NCBI GenBank assembly: GCA_934255105.1
Contig: CAKQNH010000314.1
Span: 1-6,150, forward strand
Length of the DNA stretch: 6,150 nucleotides
Origin: an uncultured Pirellulaceae bacterium
GTDB taxonomy: Bacteria > Planctomycetota > Planctomycetia > Pirellulales > Pirellulaceae
Reading direction: 5' to 3'
Positions 4,307 to 6,150 of the stretch are shown here, piece by piece; within the stretch, counting starts at the first letter, position 1; each line of letters begins with the position of its first letter. Made by a program: the position numbers and the translations under genes. A model generated the notes under the pieces. The model was not told the DNA's origin. It did no database searches and saw only the letters and a program-made list of their open reading frames with translations.

Positions 4307-6150
4307 TTGTATCTGCGAGTTACCTACGGGCTCCGTTTTATTAAGCTGACCAGTCTGTGCGGTCTGTTGGCCCTGATTGGTTGCCAGGGTTCCGAAGCCC
4401 CGCGGGCGGAACCACCTGAGCCTTCGTCGACCACTTCTTCACAGGCCACAGCCGACGCTCCCACAGCCACTTCGGCTGCCCCTGCCGCCCCGAGTGCAGA
4501 TTCCCTTGTCGCCGGTTCAACACCCCTCGCGGACTCAACACCTGTCGCATCTCCACCGGCTGAAGAAACAGTTGCCAAAGTGCCGTCCGCTGAAGCGACT
4601 CCTGCCCCAGAGTCACTTGCTGAAGCACCAACTGTCCGAGCGACAGCTCCCCAGCATGCCGCCTTGGCATCGCCGCCGGTCGCCCAGTCCGCTGCGACAC
4701 CAACTGCGACACCAACTGCGACACCGCCGAATGGCCGAGCGGCTGGCGAGCTGCCCCCTGGAGCCAATGTGGCTTCGGATGCCGAACGCAATCAAAGCCT
4801 AGCTGCCGATTGGCCCGCGCCGCAAGCGGTGCTGTTTGTCTCTGGCCAACAGCACGGCTACATCGAACCCTGCGGCTGCACTGGACTGGAGAATCAAAAG
4901 GGTGGTCTGATCCGCCGCGATACGTTGATAACTCAACTGCGCGATCGCGGTTGGGAAGTCATCCCCGTCGATGTGGGCAATCAAGTGCGGCGCATTGGTC
5001 GTCAGCCGGAGATGAAGTTTCAGACTACTGTCGAATCGTTCCGCACCATGGGCTATCGCGCGGCCGCGCTGGGAATCGACGACTTGAAGCTCAGCAGTAT
5101 TGAATTGATCCAGATGGCCGGCTCCGATGGGCTCACCGAATCTCCGTTTTTGTCAGCCAACGTGAATGTGATTGATGAATCGTTCTTCCCCGATCATCGC
5201 GTCGTCGAAGCCGGCGGGCGGAAGATCGGCATTACGGCCGTGCTGGGTAACGAGCACAAGGACGAGATTCAGAGCAGCGATATTCAGTTCTTCGACGCTG
5301 TCGAGCGACTTAAACTCGTCGCCGAAAAGCTCGAGCAAGAAAAATGCAACTTTAAAGTTCTACTGGCTCATGCCTCGCTTGAAGAATCAGCCGAGCTGGC
5401 GCGGCAGGTCCCGGGCTTCGATGTGGTCGTGACCGCCGGCGGCTTCGGCGAACCGACGTTGACGCCGCAGGCGATCGAGGGATCCGCATCGGTTATGGTG
5501 CAGGTCGGAACCAAAGGGATGTACGGTGGCATCGTGGGCATCTTCGACGATCCGCAGCGGCCCATCCGCTATCAGAGGATTGCCATCTCAAGCCAGTTTA
5601 AAGATTCGCGGCGCATGTTGGAGGAGTTCGCGCAGTATCAACAGCGCCTAGCGGATGCAGGTTTCGAAGGTCTGGGGCTGAGCTTTACAGCGCATCCCTC
5701 CGGCCGGACCTATGTTGGTTCGGAGACGTGCGGCGAGTGCCACAGCACGGCTTATGAAATATGGCAGGGCACGCCACATTCGCATGCCACCACCTCGATC
5801 GTCGAGCCCGATAACGATCGCGGCGGGATTCCTCGGCATCACGATCCCGAGTGCATCAGTTGCCATGTGACGGGCTGGAATCCGCAGAAGTACTATCCCT
5901 ATACCAGCGGCTTTGTCAGTCCTGAGGACACGCCGCTGATGACCGGCAGCGGCTGTGAGAACTGCCACGGACCGGGCAGCGAGCACGTGGCCGCCGAACT
6001 GGGCGAGATCGACGTGACTAGTGCACGGCTAAAAGAGTTGCAGCAGCAGATGATTTTGCCGCTCGACAAAGCCCGCGACACGTGCCTTGAGTGTCACGAT
6101 CTGGACAACAGTCCCGACTTTCACCGCCAGGGCGCGTTTGACGAGTACTG
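4307..6150 (+). CDS. Multihaem cytochrome c554-type lipoprotein with degenerate UshA-like (5'-nucleotidase/metallophosphatase) domain, 3'-partial
   Basis: Numbering is from TTG 4307 (614 codons visible, open to the window end). Residues 1-26 form a signal peptide with Arg4, Arg10 and Lys13, a hydrophobic core and lipobox Leu-Ile-Gly-Cys26, so a lipid-anchored extracytoplasmic protein is predicted. Residues 27-165 are a Pro/Ala/Ser/Thr-rich linker. Residues about 174-455 resemble UshA-type metallophosphatases: a beta strand, then Gln-His183-Gly, Glu-Pro-Cys189-Gly-Cys191, Gly-Gly-Leu-x-Arg-Arg, and later a Leu-Leu-Ala-His355 strand. Most metal ligands are replaced (Asn225 where Gly-Asp is expected, Ile-Asp-Asp at the Asn-His position, Phe380 and Glu382 at the His-x-His/Gln position), so phosphatase activity is doubtful. 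From about 465 a cytochrome c554-like part carries CxxCH haem sites at 475, 516, 550 and 593, including CENCHGPGSEH; more may follow beyond the window. A role in periplasmic electron transfer is inferred; partner and substrate are unknown. In-frame TGA at 4211 bounds the frame upstream. Confidence 0.85.
   Translation, partial: MYLRVTYGLRFIKLTSLCGLLALIGCQGSEAPRAEPPEPSSTTSSQATADAPTATSAAPAAPSADSLVAGSTPLADSTPVASPPAEETVAKVPSAEATPAPESLAEAPTVRATAPQHAALASPPVAQSAATPTATPTATPPNGRAAGELPPGANVASDAERNQSLAADWPAPQAVLFVSGQQHGYIEPCGCTGLENQKGGLIRRDTLITQLRDRGWEVIPVDVGNQVRRIGRQPEMKFQTTVESFRTMGYRAAALGIDDLKLSSIELIQMAGSDGLTESPFLSANVNVIDESFFPDHRVVEAGGRKIGITAVLGNEHKDEIQSSDIQFFDAVERLKLVAEKLEQEKCNFKVLLAHASLEESAELARQVPGFDVVVTAGGFGEPTLTPQAIEGSASVMVQVGTKGMYGGIVGIFDDPQRPIRYQRIAISSQFKDSRRMLEEFAQYQQRLADAGFEGLGLSFTAHPSGRTYVGSETCGECHSTAYEIWQGTPHSHATTSIVEPDNDRGGIPRHHDPECISCHVTGWNPQKYYPYTSGFVSPEDTPLMTGSGCENCHGPGSEHVAAELGEIDVTSARLKELQQQMILPLDKARDTCLECHDLDNSPDFHRQGAFDEY
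4692..4727 (+). repeat. 12-bp tandem repeat encoding Thr-Ala-Thr-Pro
   Basis: CTGCGACACCAA occurs at 4692-4703 and 4704-4715, followed by a partly matching third copy (4716-4727). It encodes Ala-Thr-Pro-Thr steps in the Pro/Thr-rich linker between the lipid anchor and the phosphatase-like domain. The frame is preserved, so linker length could vary between strains. Confidence 0.75.
5729..6097 (+). other. Four c-type haem attachment sites (CxxCH)
   Basis: CGECH is at 5729-5743, CISCH at 5852-5866, CENCH at 5954-5968 and CLECH at 6083-6097, all in the reading frame of the lipoprotein gene. Spacing, the Gly-Pro-Gly after the third site and the His-rich stretch Pro-His-Ser-His after the first resemble the cytochrome c554 (cytochrome_C554) family, which uses distant His residues as second axial ligands. 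Covalent haem attachment needs export, which agrees with the lipoprotein signal peptide. Confidence 0.9.

Noticed and set aside
4324..4791. Ala/Gly-rich antisense open frame opposite the lipoprotein linker
   Set aside because: It is a by-product of the Pro/Ala/Thr/Ser-rich linker codons; the sense frame continues into the cytochrome domain.

Overview
The window looks like a chromosomal segment of a planctomycete, probably of the Rhodopirellula/Pirellula type. This is inferred from three things: a very large O-antigen-ligase-like membrane protein with a long helical tail, a secreted DUF1573 protein, and a lipoprotein that joins a 5'-nucleotidase-like domain to a multihaem cytochrome c554-type domain. 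Base composition is moderately GC-rich by eye. No rRNA, tRNA, insertion sequence, CRISPR array or phage gene was seen.

The layout is three plus-strand genes. Positions 1-2601 hold the 3' part of an O-antigen ligase/polymerase (Wzy_C) family membrane protein, whose start lies before the window. After a 27-bp gap, 2629-3834 encodes a secreted or membrane-anchored DUF1573 protein with several Ig-like segments; these two genes are probably co-transcribed. A 472-bp non-coding gap (3835-4306) follows. It contains a (CTCGTA)n hexamer tract and, about 90 bp further on, a six-unit 21-bp tandem array built from the reverse complement of the same hexamer. Together they could fold into a long hairpin. 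The gap ends with a short terminator-like hairpin. The third gene begins at a TTG codon at 4307 with a strong Shine-Dalgarno sequence and runs off the window end. It encodes a lipoprotein with a Pro/Ala/Ser/Thr-rich linker, a degenerate UshA-like metallophosphatase domain and at least four CxxCH haem sites.

All three products are predicted to work at or outside the cytoplasmic membrane: one in surface polysaccharide assembly, one of unknown extracytoplasmic role, and one probably in electron transfer. No direct functional link between them can be shown from the sequence. The least ordinary parts are the paired inverse-orientation repeats in the gap, and the third gene's phosphatase-like domain, which has lost most of the expected metal ligands but carries a Cys-Gly-Cys motif.
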